A stretch of 64,000 nucleotides of DNA from Clostridium sp. CF012 (GCF_018861755.1 NZ_JAHLEF010000010.1:62001-126000), one strand, 5' to 3'. Counted from the first letter of the stretch, positions 8,550 through 17,877 are shown. Notes: generated by a model not told the origin, from the sequence alone. Numbers and translations: made by a program.

Positions 8550-9449
8550 TTAAGTAGAAGCAGATATTTTCTTTTTTTTCAAGAAATCCCATTTGGTTTC
8601 TGTTGTTATAATCGCTAAAAATATGGTTATGCAGCCTATAACCATTTTTGATGTAAATATTTCATTAAGCATTAAAACAGATAAAATAGAACCAAAAACT
8701 GACTCTAAACATAAAATAATAGCCGCATGAGTAGAGGTGGTATATTTCTGTGCTACATTTTGTATAATAAATGCAAACATTGTACTAAAAATCGCTAAAT
8801 AACCAATTGCAAATATTGCATCTGAATTCAAATTCGTTGGCATTGGTTCATAAATTAAAGCAGCTATAAGAGAGAATACTGCAGCAGATCCCAGCTGTAT
8901 TATTACAAGGGTTATAGCACCGACTTTTTCAGTGAAAAAACCAACAGAAACTATATGCGCTGCGAAAAATACTGCGCATATTAAGGTCAAAGCATCACCA
9001 AGGCCGATATATATACCTCCATCTAGAGTTAACATACCTATTCCTATAAAACATAGAAAAGCAGATACTAATGAATAGGTATCTGGTTTTCTTTTGCTAA
9101 TTGCCCAATAAAGAAAGGGCACAATAACTACATTAGTTCCGGTTAAAAAAGCGTTTTTGCCAGCAGTAGTATATTTCATACCAATGGTTTGAGCAGCAAA
9201 GCCTAAGAATAAGAGAAGTCCAACCAAAGTTCCAACCGCTAGCTGATTTTTAGTAATGTGTTTAATTTTCTTTCTGAAAAATAAGAGCATAATTATCGTA
9301 GAAATACCAAAACGCATTGTCATAATATAAAAAGGTGTAACACTATCTAAAGCACCTTTTACAGCTATAAATCCACCACCCCAAACAATTGCCACTAGCA
9401 GCAAAGACATATCAGCGAGAATACTCTTTTTTTTGTCTGTATTTTTCAT
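8550..9449 (-). CDS. EamA/DMT-superfamily transporter
   Basis: About 299 residues with ten hydrophobic segments and two EamA repeats: N-terminal ..LLLVAIVWGGGFIAVKGAL.. and C-terminal ..AIGYLAIFSTMFAFIIQNVA.. with the typical late motif HAAIILCLESVFGSILSVL. Family members export or exchange metabolites at the plasma membrane; the substrate cannot be told. The start chosen is the ATG at 9449-9447, with AAAGGAG eight bases upstream; the longer in-frame GTG lies too near that site. Confidence 0.85.
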   Translation of the reverse strand: MKNTDKKKSILADMSLLLVAIVWGGGFIAVKGALDSVTPFYIMTMRFGISTIIMLLFFRKKIKHITKNQLAVGTLVGLLLFLGFAAQTIGMKYTTAGKNAFLTGTNVVIVPFLYWAISKRKPDTYSLVSAFLCFIGIGMLTLDGGIYIGLGDALTLICAVFFAAHIVSVGFFTEKVGAITLVIIQLGSAAVFSLIAALIYEPMPTNLNSDAIFAIGYLAIFSTMFAFIIQNVAQKYTTSTHAAIILCLESVFGSILSVLMLNEIFTSKMVIGCITIFLAIITTETKWDFLKKKKISAST

Positions 9450-9510
9450 GATTAGCACTCCTTTAACATATGAGGCATCTTTGCCTTGTTATTTTTAAAA
9501 ATGATAGAGA

Positions 9511-10563
9511 TTAGGGTAGGAATTCTGTAATAAATATATTTTTTTCTTTACTTAAATCGATAAAGGATGAATCAACAGAGATAAGAGGCTTAGAAATATT
9601 ATTTATATCTATTTTAATTATCTTTCCGACAGAACCATCATTAAGCTTTACCATTTCGCCAGTATAGTAATTTGACATTTGCCTTATGAAGGTAGTTAGA
9701 TAATTATAATCAAACAAACCCATGCAATCATGTTGCATAATTTCTAAAACTTTAAAGGGATTTTGTCTTTTGCAATATACTTTGTCAGAGGTCATAGCAT
9801 CAAACATATCTGTAATTCCTATTATTTTTGCAAAAGTATTAATTTTAGATTCTTTTAAACCAAGAGGATACCCTGAACCATCTATACGCTCATGATGCAT
9901 AAGCACACCTAAACTTACAGAAGTATCTAAGTTAGGAATGTTTTTTACAAACTCATAAGAATAAACTGAATGTTTTTTAACTTGTTCAAATTCTGATTTT
10001 GTAAGTTGTGAAGATTTATTCAATATATCTGAGTTAACTTTTGTTTTACCGATATCATGAAGAAAAGCTGTATAGGTCAAAAGTGTTAAATCTCTCTTAG
10101 ATAACTTCAACCATTTACCTAGCATAGAACTTAAAAATGCAACGTTTACACAATGTCTTATAAGATACTCGTCTACATCTCTAGAACTCGAAATGCTTTT
10201 TAAAATAGATCCATAATCGTTAAGGTTATCTAAGATTTCTTTAGACATACTTCTTATGTCTGATAAATCTGGTTGAGAATTTGTTTCTGCGTTATTTAGA
10301 AATTTATCTACGCTATTTGAAAAATTATTTAAAACATTTTCAGTTTGAATTAAAGTTTGTGAACTAGAAACTACCGTTTCTTCATCATCATTATAAATGG
10401 ATATAGTATTTAATGGGTAGAGTTCTAGTATTTTCTTAATCGTTGTGCTGTTTAAAACAACTTCCTTTGCAACTAGAGTTAATCCGTTTAAAATTAAATT
10501 TTCCGATAAAATCATACGTGGTTTTAATTCGTAAATGCTTATACTTTTAACATTTGGTTTCAT
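9511..10563 (-). CDS. HD-GYP domain c-di-GMP phosphodiesterase
   Basis: About 350 residues. The C-terminal half holds an HD-GYP domain: HCVNVAFLSSML, FLHDIGKTKV (HD), VKKHSVYSYE, and LMHHERIDGSGYPLGL, which has the HHE and GYP elements, so catalysis looks intact. Such enzymes hydrolyse c-di-GMP to pGpG or GMP. The N-terminal ~130 residues begin with a DUF3391-like segment (ISIYELKPRMILSENLI). ATG 10563 is chosen because GGGAG lies just upstream; an extra 10 in-frame codons upstream would bury that site. A GGDEF protein at 50.3-51.4 kb supplies the opposite activity. Confidence 0.88.
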   Translation of the reverse strand: MKPNVKSISIYELKPRMILSENLILNGLTLVAKEVVLNSTTIKKILELYPLNTISIYNDDEETVVSSSQTLIQTENVLNNFSNSVDKFLNNAETNSQPDLSDIRSMSKEILDNLNDYGSILKSISSSRDVDEYLIRHCVNVAFLSSMLGKWLKLSKRDLTLLTYTAFLHDIGKTKVNSDILNKSSQLTKSEFEQVKKHSVYSYEFVKNIPNLDTSVSLGVLMHHERIDGSGYPLGLKESKINTFAKIIGITDMFDAMTSDKVYCKRQNPFKVLEIMQHDCMGLFDYNYLTTFIRQMSNYYTGEMVKLNDGSVGKIIKIDINNISKPLISVDSSFIDLSKEKNIFITEFLP

Positions 10564-10735
10564 AGATACATCTCCCTCAAAATCAACTCGCAAATTTTGT
10601 TGAATTATTTAATTAGCTGTAGATAAATTATAAATTCCAATAATTTTATTTTACCATAAAAACTAATATTATCCTATAAAATTAAAGTTATTAACATATG
10701 TTATATTGTGTTTTGTGACCAATTTATTTAATTAA

Positions 10736-10764
10736 TTGACATTTATAATTAACATATTTATAAT
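10736..10764 (+). promoter_or_regulatory. Consensus sigma-A promoter for the cysteine desulfurase-thiI unit
   Basis: TTGACA at 10736-10741 and TATAAT at 10759-10764 are separated by exactly 17 bp. It points into the gene starting at 10849, leaving a leader of about 75 nt. Confidence 0.85.
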
Positions 10765-10848
10765 TAACTATATCAGAGCGAATTACTAAGAATTCGCAAG
10801 ATACCTTAGTTGATTTTTAAGAGTAATATAGAGGAGAGAGATAGAAAT

Positions 10849-11994
10849 ATGGAAGTATATTTAGATAATAGTGCAACTACCCTGCCTTATGAAGAGGTTA
10901 TTGAGGAGGTATGTAGTGCTATGAGGAATTACTATGGAAATCCATCATCAGCTCATAGTTTAGGGTTTAAGGCAGAGCAAAAACTTAGGGAGATAAGAGT
11001 AGATATTGCGAGTAGTATAAATGCTACAAGCGAGGAAATAATATTTACATCAGGAGGAAGCGAAAGTAATAATTTTCTTATAAAGGGGTTTGCTAAGTCC
11101 ACGTCTCATATAATAACTACTAAAATTGAACATCCAAGTGTAACAAACACATTTAAGGTATTAGAAGATTTAGGAACAAAAGTTACATATATTGATGTAG
11201 ATGAAAATGGTAGAATCAATGTGAAGCAGCTTATAGATAGCATAAATAAGGATACTCAAATTGTAAGTATAATGCATGTTAATAACGAAGTAGGGGTTAT
11301 ACAGGACATTGAACTTATAGGTAAATTAATTAAGGAGAAAAGTAATAGGGCTAAGTTTCATGTAGATGCAGTGCAAAGTTATGGAAAACTTACTATTGAT
11401 GTAGAAAAGTATAAAATTGATTTGTTATCTACTAGTGCACATAAAATCCATGGTCCTCGAGGAATTGGATTTGCATATGTACGAAAAGGGCTTATACCTC
11501 TTAGCTTGATAAACGGCGGAGGGCAAGAAAGGAATTTAAGGTCAGGTACAGAAAATCTTGCTGGAATTGCTGGATTTGCAACTGCAGCACAAATTATGTG
11601 CAAAAATCAGAATGAGAATTTCAACAATGTTTTAGAGATAAAGAAATATTTTATAGATAAACTCTCCCGCCTAGAGGATGTAATAATTAATAGTAAGTTA
11701 GAAGATAGTTTTACACCTTATATACTAAGTGCTTCATTCAAGGGTGTAAAAGGAGAGGTACTGCTTCACTGCTTAGAAGAAAAAGGTATATATGTGTCTA
11801 CGGGTTCTGCATGTTCAGCTAAAAGCCCTAATAAAAATAGTGAAATATTAAAGGCTCTTGGAAGAAATTTAGAGGAGCAAAAGGGAACTATACGGTTTAG
11901 TTTTTCTGAATATAATAAAAAAGAAGAAATAGACTATGTGGTAATTGAATTAGAAAAATCACTAGAATTTTTAAGAAAACTAAACAAAAGATAA
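10849..11994 (+). CDS. Cysteine desulfurase (NifS/NifZ-type) dedicated to ThiI
   Basis: PLP enzyme that takes sulfur from cysteine as a protein persulfide. The 381-residue protein shows EVYLDNSATT at the start, the PLP lysine in STSAHKIHGPRG near residue 202, and the active-site cysteine in STGSACSAKSP near 323. ATG 10849 follows GAGGAGAGAG; an in-frame ATT-ATG further up (10810) lacks a site. thiI follows 63 bp downstream; in Bacillus the NifZ-ThiI pair makes 4-thiouridine at tRNA position 8, so that role is inferred here. Confidence 0.92.
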   Translation: MEVYLDNSATTLPYEEVIEEVCSAMRNYYGNPSSAHSLGFKAEQKLREIRVDIASSINATSEEIIFTSGGSESNNFLIKGFAKSTSHIITTKIEHPSVTNTFKVLEDLGTKVTYIDVDENGRINVKQLIDSINKDTQIVSIMHVNNEVGVIQDIELIGKLIKEKSNRAKFHVDAVQSYGKLTIDVEKYKIDLLSTSAHKIHGPRGIGFAYVRKGLIPLSLINGGGQERNLRSGTENLAGIAGFATAAQIMCKNQNENFNNVLEIKKYFIDKLSRLEDVIINSKLEDSFTPYILSASFKGVKGEVLLHCLEEKGIYVSTGSACSAKSPNKNSEILKALGRNLEEQKGTIRFSFSEYNKKEEIDYVVIELEKSLEFLRKLNKR

Positions 11995-12057
11995 TTGGTA
12001 TCAACCCAGGTGATGATTTAACGATATTTCACATAAGAAAAAGAGGAGTGCGAATAG

Positions 12058-13200
12058 ATGAGAAAATTGATTTTAGTAAAATATGCCCCGGAAATCTTTT
12101 TAAAGGGACTAAACAGAGGTAAATTTGAAAAAAAACTTAAAGACAATATAAAAAATGTACTAACAGGCTTAGATTACGAATTTGTTGAGGACTCAGGAAG
12201 ATGGTTTATATGCTCGCAGCAAATGGATAAAATCATAGAAAAGGTTAAAAATGTTTTTGGAATAATGGAGGTTTGCATCGTTACAGAAGTTGAAGCAACT
12301 CTTGAAGATATCCAAAAACAAGCGCTCTTAGAGCTGTCAGAAACTTCAGCTAAAACTTTTAAAGTAGAAACTAACAGAGCAAACAAAAATTTTAACCCAA
12401 ATTCATTGGAAGTAAGTAGAAAAGTAGGAGCTTACATATTACAAAATAATGAAGAAGTAAGTGTAGACGTTCATAATCCTAATTGTACTATTAATGTAGA
12501 AATAAGAAATAGTGCATACATATATGCTAAAAGAATAAAGGCAGTGGGCGGGTTACCTTATGGAATGAATGGTAGCACTATGCTTATGCTATCTGGAGGT
12601 ATAGACTCCCCTGTTGCAGGGTATATGATGGCAAGAAGAGGTGTAGAACTGCATGCAGTTTATTATCATAGCCATCCATACACTAGTGAAAGAGCTAAGG
12701 ATAAGGTAAAGCAATTAACTAATATTTTAAAAGGATACACTGGAAAATTAACCTTGTATGTAGTACCTTTTACTGAAATTCAGATGCAAATTATAGAAAA
12801 GTGCAGAGAAGATGAATTAACAATAATTATGAGAAGATTTATGATGAGACTTGCCTGTGTTCTTGCAGAAAAATATAACATAAATTCAGTGACTACTGGA
12901 GAAAGTATAGGACAAGTAGCTAGTCAAACCATGGAAGGCCTTGTAGTAAGTGATGATGTTTCTGATAGACCAGTTTTCAGACCACTGGTGGCTATGGATA
13001 AAGTAGATATTATGGATGTATCAAGACAAATCGCAACTTATGAAACCTCCATTTTACCTTATGAAGATTGTTGTACAATTTTTGTGCCTAAACATCCAAA
13101 AACGAAGCCAAGGTTAATTGAGATAATTAAGTCTGAATCAGTTTTAGATATTGATAGACTAGTTGAAAAGGCTATTTGTGAAATGGAAATTTATAAATAA
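12058..13200 (+). CDS. thiI: tRNA 4-thiouridine synthase
   Basis: Adenylates U8 of tRNA and transfers sulfur to it. The 380-residue protein has an N-terminal ferredoxin-like/THUMP region (to ~165) and a PP-loop ATPase domain with LSGGIDSPVAGYM near 178, MRRFMMRLACVLA near 262 and TTGESIGQVASQT near 280. It ends after the PP-loop domain and lacks the rhodanese extension found in E. coli, as usual in Firmicutes; sulfur would come from the upstream desulfurase. ATG follows GAGGAGTG. Confidence 0.94.
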   Translation: MRKLILVKYAPEIFLKGLNRGKFEKKLKDNIKNVLTGLDYEFVEDSGRWFICSQQMDKIIEKVKNVFGIMEVCIVTEVEATLEDIQKQALLELSETSAKTFKVETNRANKNFNPNSLEVSRKVGAYILQNNEEVSVDVHNPNCTINVEIRNSAYIYAKRIKAVGGLPYGMNGSTMLMLSGGIDSPVAGYMMARRGVELHAVYYHSHPYTSERAKDKVKQLTNILKGYTGKLTLYVVPFTEIQMQIIEKCREDELTIIMRRFMMRLACVLAEKYNINSVTTGESIGQVASQTMEGLVVSDDVSDRPVFRPLVAMDKVDIMDVSRQIATYETSILPYEDCCTIFVPKHPKTKPRLIEIIKSESVLDIDRLVEKAICEMEIYK

Positions 13201-13301
13201 ATATATTCATGTTAATAGGTAACCATATGTATTAAATCAGATAAAGTGTAAATAATATTAGAAGAAATATTGATTTAAAATATATTAAAGAGGTGATTAA
13301 C

Positions 13302-13394
13302 ATGGCTAAAAAAGGTGGAGAAAAAAAATCAGGTTCTAAGGATACAAAAGATAAAACGCAGAAAAAGAATCAAAAGGGCAATACAGTAGGTTAA
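13302..13394 (+). CDS. 30-residue lysine-rich small protein
   Basis: ATG 13302 follows AAAGAGGTGATTAAC, a good ribosome site. The product (MAKKGGEKKSGSKDTKDKTQ, then KKNQKGNTVG) is very hydrophilic: about 40 percent Lys, with no hydrophobic residue cluster, so it is probably unstructured and may bind nucleic acid. A terminator follows 20 bp after the stop, so this is a self-contained small gene downstream of thiI. Not recognised. Confidence 0.6.
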   Translation: MAKKGGEKKSGSKDTKDKTQKKNQKGNTVG

Positions 13395-13414
13395 TAAACA
13401 GTTATTTAAAATAT

Positions 13415-13450
13415 AAGCTAACAAAAGTAATAAACCATTTTTGTTAGCTT
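13415..13450 (+). terminator. Terminator after the small Lys-rich gene
   Basis: AAGCTAACAAAA (13415-13426) pairs with TTTTGTTAGCTT (13439-13450), followed by ATTTTTATCTT. Confidence 0.85.
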
Positions 13451-13519
13451 ATTTTTATCTTATATAGGGCAAAAGACTGCTATAAAGAAAGATAGATTTA
13501 CCATAGAAATAAAAAAATG

Positions 13520-13548
13520 TTGAAAAAAACATTAATATGTGATATTAT
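13520..13548 (+). promoter_or_regulatory. Sigma-A promoter for ptsG
   Basis: TTGAAA (13520-13525), 17 bp, TATTAT (13543-13548). It would give a leader of about 220 nt that contains the RAT element and terminator below. Confidence 0.7.
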
Positions 13549-13642
13549 GTCTGTATTACGTAATTAGTATGTAGGATTTTGTTGTAAGTGTAAACTTATA
13601 TGTAAAAGTTTACAGTAGAAAATCAATTTAATAAATAAATTT

Positions 13643-13671
13643 GCGTGTTACTGATATAATCAGGCATGAGC
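13643..13671 (+). promoter_or_regulatory. RAT (ribonucleic antiterminator) element of the BglG/GlcT type
   Basis: The sequence GCGTGTTACTGATATAATCA (13643-13662) continuing into GGCATGAGC matches the RAT pattern of BglG-family antiterminators (conserved TGTTACTG and CAGGCA with internal bulges). Its 3' side overlaps the first arm of the terminator at 13662, so folding of one excludes the other. The cognate antiterminator (GlcT expected) is not in the window. Confidence 0.75.
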
Positions 13672-13740
13672 ATAAGTCATTATAATATATAGCTATATTT
13701 AATTATAGCTATTAATATGACTTTGCTCATGCCTTTTATT
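13662..13740 (+). terminator. Leader terminator of ptsG
   Basis: AGGCATGAGCATAAGTCAT (13662-13680) pairs with ATGACTTTGCTCATGCCT (13717-13734) with a one-base bulge; TTTATTTTT follows. Another short stem (TAGCTAT.. / ATAGCTA) sits inside. It is a conditional terminator because its 5' arm overlaps the RAT. Confidence 0.85.
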
Positions 13741-13775
13741 TTTGCTAACATGCCACAAAAGAGAGGGGAATATAA

Positions 13776-15308
13776 ATGAAAAAAGCTTTTGGTGTCTTAC
13801 AAAAGGTAGGAAAAGCATTAATGCTACCGGTAGCACTTTTACCAGCGGCAGGGTTATTGCTTGGATTTGGTAACATGTTCCAAAGCGATCAATTTTTAAT
13901 GAATGCTCCAATATTTAATGCTGGTTGGTTCCAAATGGTAGCTAAAATCATGGAACAATCTGGGGATGTTATTTTTGGTAACCTTGCATTATTGTTTGCA
14001 GTAGGAGTTGCGGTAGGCCTAGCTGAGGGTGAAGGAGTTGCAGGACTTGCGGCAATAGTTGGTTTCTTAATAATGAATAAAACACTAGGTATTGTTGCTG
14101 GAGTTACTCCAGAATTAATTAATAGAACACATCCACAGTTTGCAAGCGTATTAGGTATCCCAACACTTCAAACAGGAGTATTTGGTGGTATTATAATAGG
14201 TATTGTAGCGGCGCAGTTATATAAAAGATATTACAACATTGAATTACCTTCTTACCTCGGGTTCTTTTCGGGTAAGAGATTTGTACCTATCGTTACAGCA
14301 GTAGCTGCTATTGGAATAGGTATTGCAATGAGTTTTGTTTGGCCTCCAATCCAACAGGGCTTAAATATATTTTCAAAAAGTATGATTGAGGCTAATCCAA
14401 CAGTATCAGCTTTTGTATTTGGAGTAATAGAAAGATCATTAATTCCTTTTGGATTACATCATATTTTTTACAACCCATTCTGGTATCAATTTGGTGAGTA
14501 TATAAACAAAGCTGGTCAAGTAGTTAATGGGGATCAAGCTATATTTATGGCTCAGTTAAAAGATGGTGTACAATTTACAGCAGGTACATTTATGGCTGGT
14601 AAATTCCCATTTATGATGTTTGGACTTCCAGCAGCAGCACTTGCAATGATTCATGAAGCAAAACCTGAAAAGAAAAAAATTGTAGCTGGTATTATGATAT
14701 CTGCTGCATTAACTTCTTTCTTAACAGGTATTACAGAACCAATTGAATTTTCATTCTTATTCGTAGCACCAGTATTGTTCGGAATTCACTGTATATTTGC
14801 AGGATTATCCTTTATGACAATGCAACTTTTAAATGTTAAGATAGGAATGACCTTCTCAGGTGGACTTATAGATTACTTACTGTTTGGTGTAATTCCAAAT
14901 AGAACAGCTTGGTGGCTCGTAATCCCTATAGGTTTAGCATTTGCAGCGCTTTATTACTTCGGCTTCCGTTTTGCTATAAGAAAATGGAATCTTAAAACTC
15001 CAGGTCGTGAAACCGATGTGGAAGAAGACCCAAGTACTGTAAAAACTAATCTTAAAGGTCAAGAACATGCAATAGCAGTATTAAAAGCATTAGGTGGAAA
15101 AGAAAATATAACAAATTTAGATGCTTGCATTACTCGTTTACGTGTAAGTGTCGTGGATGTAAAAACAGTTGATAAAGCAGAGCTTAAGAAATTAGGAGCT
15201 GCTGGTGTGCTTGAAGTTGGTGACAGTGTTCAAGCGATATTTGGAACAAGAGCAGAGCATATAAAAACAGAAATTAAAGAAGTTATAGCTAAGGGTTTAG
15301 ATAAATAA
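13776..15308 (+). CDS. ptsG: PTS glucose transporter, EIICB
   Basis: Phosphorylating sugar permease, 510 residues. The EIIC membrane domain occupies ~1-410 ([20 protein letters not shown] at the start; signature [15 protein letters not shown] near 320), and EIIB lies at ~430-505 with the phosphorylated Cys in [10 protein letters not shown]. Residue-level resemblance to the Bacillus PtsG IICB core ([34 protein letters not shown]) favours glucose over GlcNAc. No EIIA domain is fused, so a separate EIIA-Glc must supply phosphate. The ribosome site is GAGAGGGG. Control by the RAT leader upstream. Confidence 0.93.
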   Translation: MKKAFGVLQKVGKALMLPVALLPAAGLLLGFGNMFQSDQFLMNAPIFNAGWFQMVAKIMEQSGDVIFGNLALLFAVGVAVGLAEGEGVAGLAAIVGFLIMNKTLGIVAGVTPELINRTHPQFASVLGIPTLQTGVFGGIIIGIVAAQLYKRYYNIELPSYLGFFSGKRFVPIVTAVAAIGIGIAMSFVWPPIQQGLNIFSKSMIEANPTVSAFVFGVIERSLIPFGLHHIFYNPFWYQFGEYINKAGQVVNGDQAIFMAQLKDGVQFTAGTFMAGKFPFMMFGLPAAALAMIHEAKPEKKKIVAGIMISAALTSFLTGITEPIEFSFLFVAPVLFGIHCIFAGLSFMTMQLLNVKIGMTFSGGLIDYLLFGVIPNRTAWWLVIPIGLAFAALYYFGFRFAIRKWNLKTPGRETDVEEDPSTVKTNLKGQEHAIAVLKALGGKENITNLDACITRLRVSVVDVKTVDKAELKKLGAAGVLEVGDSVQAIFGTRAEHIKTEIKEVIAKGLDK

Positions 15309-15349
15309 TACTTGTAGTTGTAATTAAAAATAAATTTTAACATGAAAAA

Positions 15350-15387
15350 ACATTAGATAAGTATGTTACTTATCTAATGTTTTTTTG
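15350..15387 (+). terminator. Terminator after ptsG
   Basis: ACATTAGATAAGTA (15350-15363) pairs with TACTTATCTAATGT (15367-15380), followed by seven T. Confidence 0.9.
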
Positions 15388-15433
15388 TTGTTTAAAAGGT
15401 ATCACTCATAATAAAGAGTAGCTTTTTAATAAT

Positions 15434-16612
15434 CTATAATACCTCAATTCTAGCTGGCGTACCATCAATGGAATCTGAAAAATGCATATGGTTAAATTTC
15501 CACCTGCCATCTCTCTTTACTAATATTCCAACAAATTTCATGGAAACAGTTGTTTTTTTATCAGAAGTTTCAAGTATATCTAATGAATTATTTATTGATA
15601 ATAACATTAGATTTATTAATTCTGTATTTGTTTTTTTCAGTTTTAAATACCACTCAAAATTTTGTTTTGGCCAAGAGCAAACATTTTGTTCTTTCCAAGT
15701 AAATTTTATTAGTGCCTTTGAGTAAACCACCGCTATATTATCTAAAACAGAAATATAAGCATTTTCTCTATTCAAATTGAAATCTCCCCAATATTTCCAA
15801 TCTGATTTCAATAGTTCTTTTGCTTCATTAAATCCATGGAAAACTTCCCCTTGATCTGTTCCAATTATAGATATGAGTTCACTATTATCGAGTAATTCTT
15901 CTCCGTAATTATCAACTAAATTGGTATCACGTTTATCATAGGCTTCTTGCAGGGTTTTTAGAATTTCTTGGACCTCTGCTATTTCTACACTATCTTTTTT
16001 ATCGATGGGAATAACTTTAAACTTATCATCAATGTTTTCATTAGTTAACATAAGTTCGTTACCATCTGAAGAGAAGGAAAGAGTCATATGCTTTATCATC
16101 CATTTTAATCCATCATTAATCATGACTATAGTAACTCTAAAAGGCCATATATACTCTTCTCCTCTTTTTATATCATTTAAAGTTGTTACAAGTTTGTTTG
16201 AAAGTTTAATTAGAGTTGATTTTGATACCTCTTTATTATTTAATTCTCTAGATAATTGATCTACCATAGCCTCACATGTTTTCTCTTGCTTAATATTTCT
16301 GATACTTTTACCATGAAGGGCTATTACAGCCACTGAATTCTCTATATTAATTACAGATTTATCTATATCTAGTTCTATATTTTCTAGATACTTATTTTCA
16401 TCTTCCCAATAGGACTTAATATTAGTTGTTATTTCTCCTAGTCCAAAACACCAACTGTTTAGTCCAGCACCTACAAAACTTGTATCTTTCTCGTTTATGA
16501 AAAATTCGTTAATAACGCTTTCTATGTTATCAAAATCTTTTTCATTATAGTTCTGCTGAAAATTACTTAAAACTGATTTTATATCTTGAATTGTTTTTTC
16601 GTCTTTTCTCAT
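15434..16612 (-). CDS. Tandem SnoaL/NTF2-like domain protein
   Basis: A 392-residue soluble protein without signal peptide. Two halves of ~190 residues look like diverged copies: both begin with an amphipathic helix (IKSVLSNFQQNYNEKDFDNI; VQEILKTLQEAYDKRDTNLV), continue with a ..FVGAG/..IIGTDQG.. strand, an ..IKSYWEDE/..LKSDWKYWG.. helix, and end with a ..WMIKHMTLSFS/..WKFNHMHFSDS.. strand. This is the SnoaL-like (nuclear transport factor 2) layout. Function unknown; NTF2 folds act as small-molecule pockets or dimer scaffolds. ATG follows AAGGGGGC. It is monocistronic. Confidence 0.7.
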   Translation of the reverse strand: MRKDEKTIQDIKSVLSNFQQNYNEKDFDNIESVINEFFINEKDTSFVGAGLNSWCFGLGEITTNIKSYWEDENKYLENIELDIDKSVINIENSVAVIALHGKSIRNIKQEKTCEAMVDQLSRELNNKEVSKSTLIKLSNKLVTTLNDIKRGEEYIWPFRVTIVMINDGLKWMIKHMTLSFSSDGNELMLTNENIDDKFKVIPIDKKDSVEIAEVQEILKTLQEAYDKRDTNLVDNYGEELLDNSELISIIGTDQGEVFHGFNEAKELLKSDWKYWGDFNLNRENAYISVLDNIAVVYSKALIKFTWKEQNVCSWPKQNFEWYLKLKKTNTELINLMLLSINNSLDILETSDKKTTVSMKFVGILVKRDGRWKFNHMHFSDSIDGTPARIEVL

Positions 16613-16875
16613 ATGATTTAGCCCCCTTGTTTATTTTATATATTACAAATTGAATAGGGCTTTTCATAGCCTTATCCTTACCGTATCATTTTAATACTTA
16701 CTGTGACTTAATTATATACCGACTATATTTCTATAGAGTTCTTTACAAATTAAAATTGACTTGTTATTTATTTTCATGCCCCTAATAGGATTTGTGTAAA
16801 GAATAATATAGAAATATACTTTCCCTTTTATTACAAAATATATAATGCTAAATTCTAAGTACGTGGATTGTAACA
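16613..16875. other. AT-rich upstream region of the SnoaL-like gene
   Basis: No gene, repeat or convincing hairpin is seen here; it holds the upstream sequence of the minus-strand gene at 15434-16612. Confidence 0.5.
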
Positions 16876-16878
16876 TAA

Positions 16879-16912
16879 AAAACTACCACTCATAATTAAG
16901 AGTGGTAGTTTT
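16879..16912 (-). terminator. Terminator of the CD3324-family gene
   Basis: AACTACCACTC (16881-16891) pairs with GAGTGGTAGTT (16900-16910), flanked by A-run and T-run, so it works on either strand; it lies just past the stop of the minus-strand gene. Confidence 0.85.
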
Positions 16913-16916
16913 AAAT

Positions 16917-17186
16917 CTATGCGATTTTTGCATAGATAATCTTTCTAATACTATATATTGATAGAAAAAAATCTTCAGCTAAAGCATCAATAGTATAGCC
17001 TTTTTCATATTTACTGCGTATATCTTCATTTCTATTTTGTATATATGCCCTATGACCTGAATTCTCTCCCCACTTTTTTTTCTTTTGTGGTTCTGACGGA
17101 ATATATACATATTGACCTTGAATATATTTTTGAATTTCTTTAACTAAATTATCTGGTAAAATTGTTTCAGCTTTTACATAGTTCAT
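16917..17186 (-). CDS. CD3324-family HTH protein
   Basis: An 89-residue protein of the family named after Clostridioides CD3324. The N-terminus (MNYVKAETILPDNLVKEIQK) and the central WGENSGHRAYIQNRNEDI pattern are typical, and the C-terminal ~35 residues (KYEKGYTIDALAEDFFLSIY..SIRKIIY) form a helix-turn-helix like that of Mor-type activators. Probably a small DNA-binding regulator; targets unknown. AAGGAGCTG lies upstream of the ATG. Confidence 0.75.
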   Translation of the reverse strand: MNYVKAETILPDNLVKEIQKYIQGQYVYIPSEPQKKKKWGENSGHRAYIQNRNEDIRSKYEKGYTIDALAEDFFLSIYSIRKIIYAKIA

Positions 17187-17273
17187 AAAGCCCAGCTCCT
17201 TAAATATATATTTTAAATTTAAGAAGGCAAAGCCTGTATTATATGTAAATATTAATGGCGATTAAAACCCTGT

Positions 17274-17334
17274 CTCTGTGCAAAATATCACCAAATCCAT
17301 ATATATATATACAGTCTTTGCACAGAGTTTTTTA
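17274..17334 (+). terminator. Terminator-like hairpin without an upstream gene
   Basis: CTCTGTGCAAA (17274-17284) pairs with TTTGCACAGAG (17317-17327), followed by TTTTTTATTATTT. The loop holds an (AT)n run. No + strand gene precedes it: the next + strand gene upstream is ptsG, which has its own terminator. The rest of 17187-17508 holds nothing recognisable. Confidence 0.6.
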
Positions 17335-17508
17335 TTATTTATATAATCTTTAGATAAATCACATAACATATTATTCACCCCCACCTTAGTTTATATGATA
17401 GCATTTTTTGTGCTTATTTTCAATATTTTACTATCACAAGAAATGTGGTTAAATCATCACTTGATGTGGTGCAATATTTGCAACTTCATGAAAATATGAT
17501 TTTGATTA

Positions 17509-17766
17509 TTACGAATTGCATACTTTCTTAGTGTTTATTAATAGAGAACTTATTAAGATTAAAGCTAGTATCATTACGCTCAAATTAATGGCAAATATAG
17601 TTTTATTATAAAGTAAACATTCACCAAGAAAGCTTGAATGTAAAACTACATATGAAATCCATGCACTAGAGCCAGAGGTAATACTAAATTCAAGGTTTTT
17701 ATTTATGAGAATATATAATGTTATATAATAAGTTACAATCATGTGGGTAAGCCAGGTAATTATCAC
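17509..17766 (-). CDS. Possible small membrane protein, 85 residues
   Basis: Open frame with hydrophobic stretches near residues 5-22, 36-50 and 60-78 (SVMILALILISSLLI) and a Lys-rich end, as in a small three-helix membrane protein. The best start is a GTG at 17766 and no convincing ribosome site is visible, so it may be a remnant. Not recognised. Confidence 0.3.
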   Translation of the reverse strand: MIITWLTHMIVTYYITLYILINKNLEFSITSGSSAWISYVVLHSSFLGECLLYNKTIFAINLSVMILALILISSLLINTKKVCNS

Positions 17767-17877
17767 ATAGAAAAATGGAAACTGCTGGTATCATCTTTAA
17801 TAACAACGGGATTAGGAATAGCAATAGCTATACCACTCGTAGCCGTTATTAAACCAATATTAAAAGAAGTGGCATGA
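17743..17877 (+). other. Hydrophobic open frame, possible gene remnant
   Basis: On the + strand a frame open from before 17743 to TGA 17875 encodes a plausible membrane helix and amphipathic tail (WKLLVSSLITTGLGIAIAIP, then LVAVIKPILKEVA). No ATG with ribosome site is present (GTG 17743 is possible). It overlaps the minus-strand frame, so at most one is real. The stretch 17878-18125 holds no gene. Confidence 0.3.

Noticed and set aside
13776-15308. PTS permease as a GlcNAc transporter (NagE/NagP), given the nearby nag genes
   Set aside because: Its sequence blocks follow the PtsG glucose type, and it is 10 kb away behind a RAT leader rather than in the nag operon.
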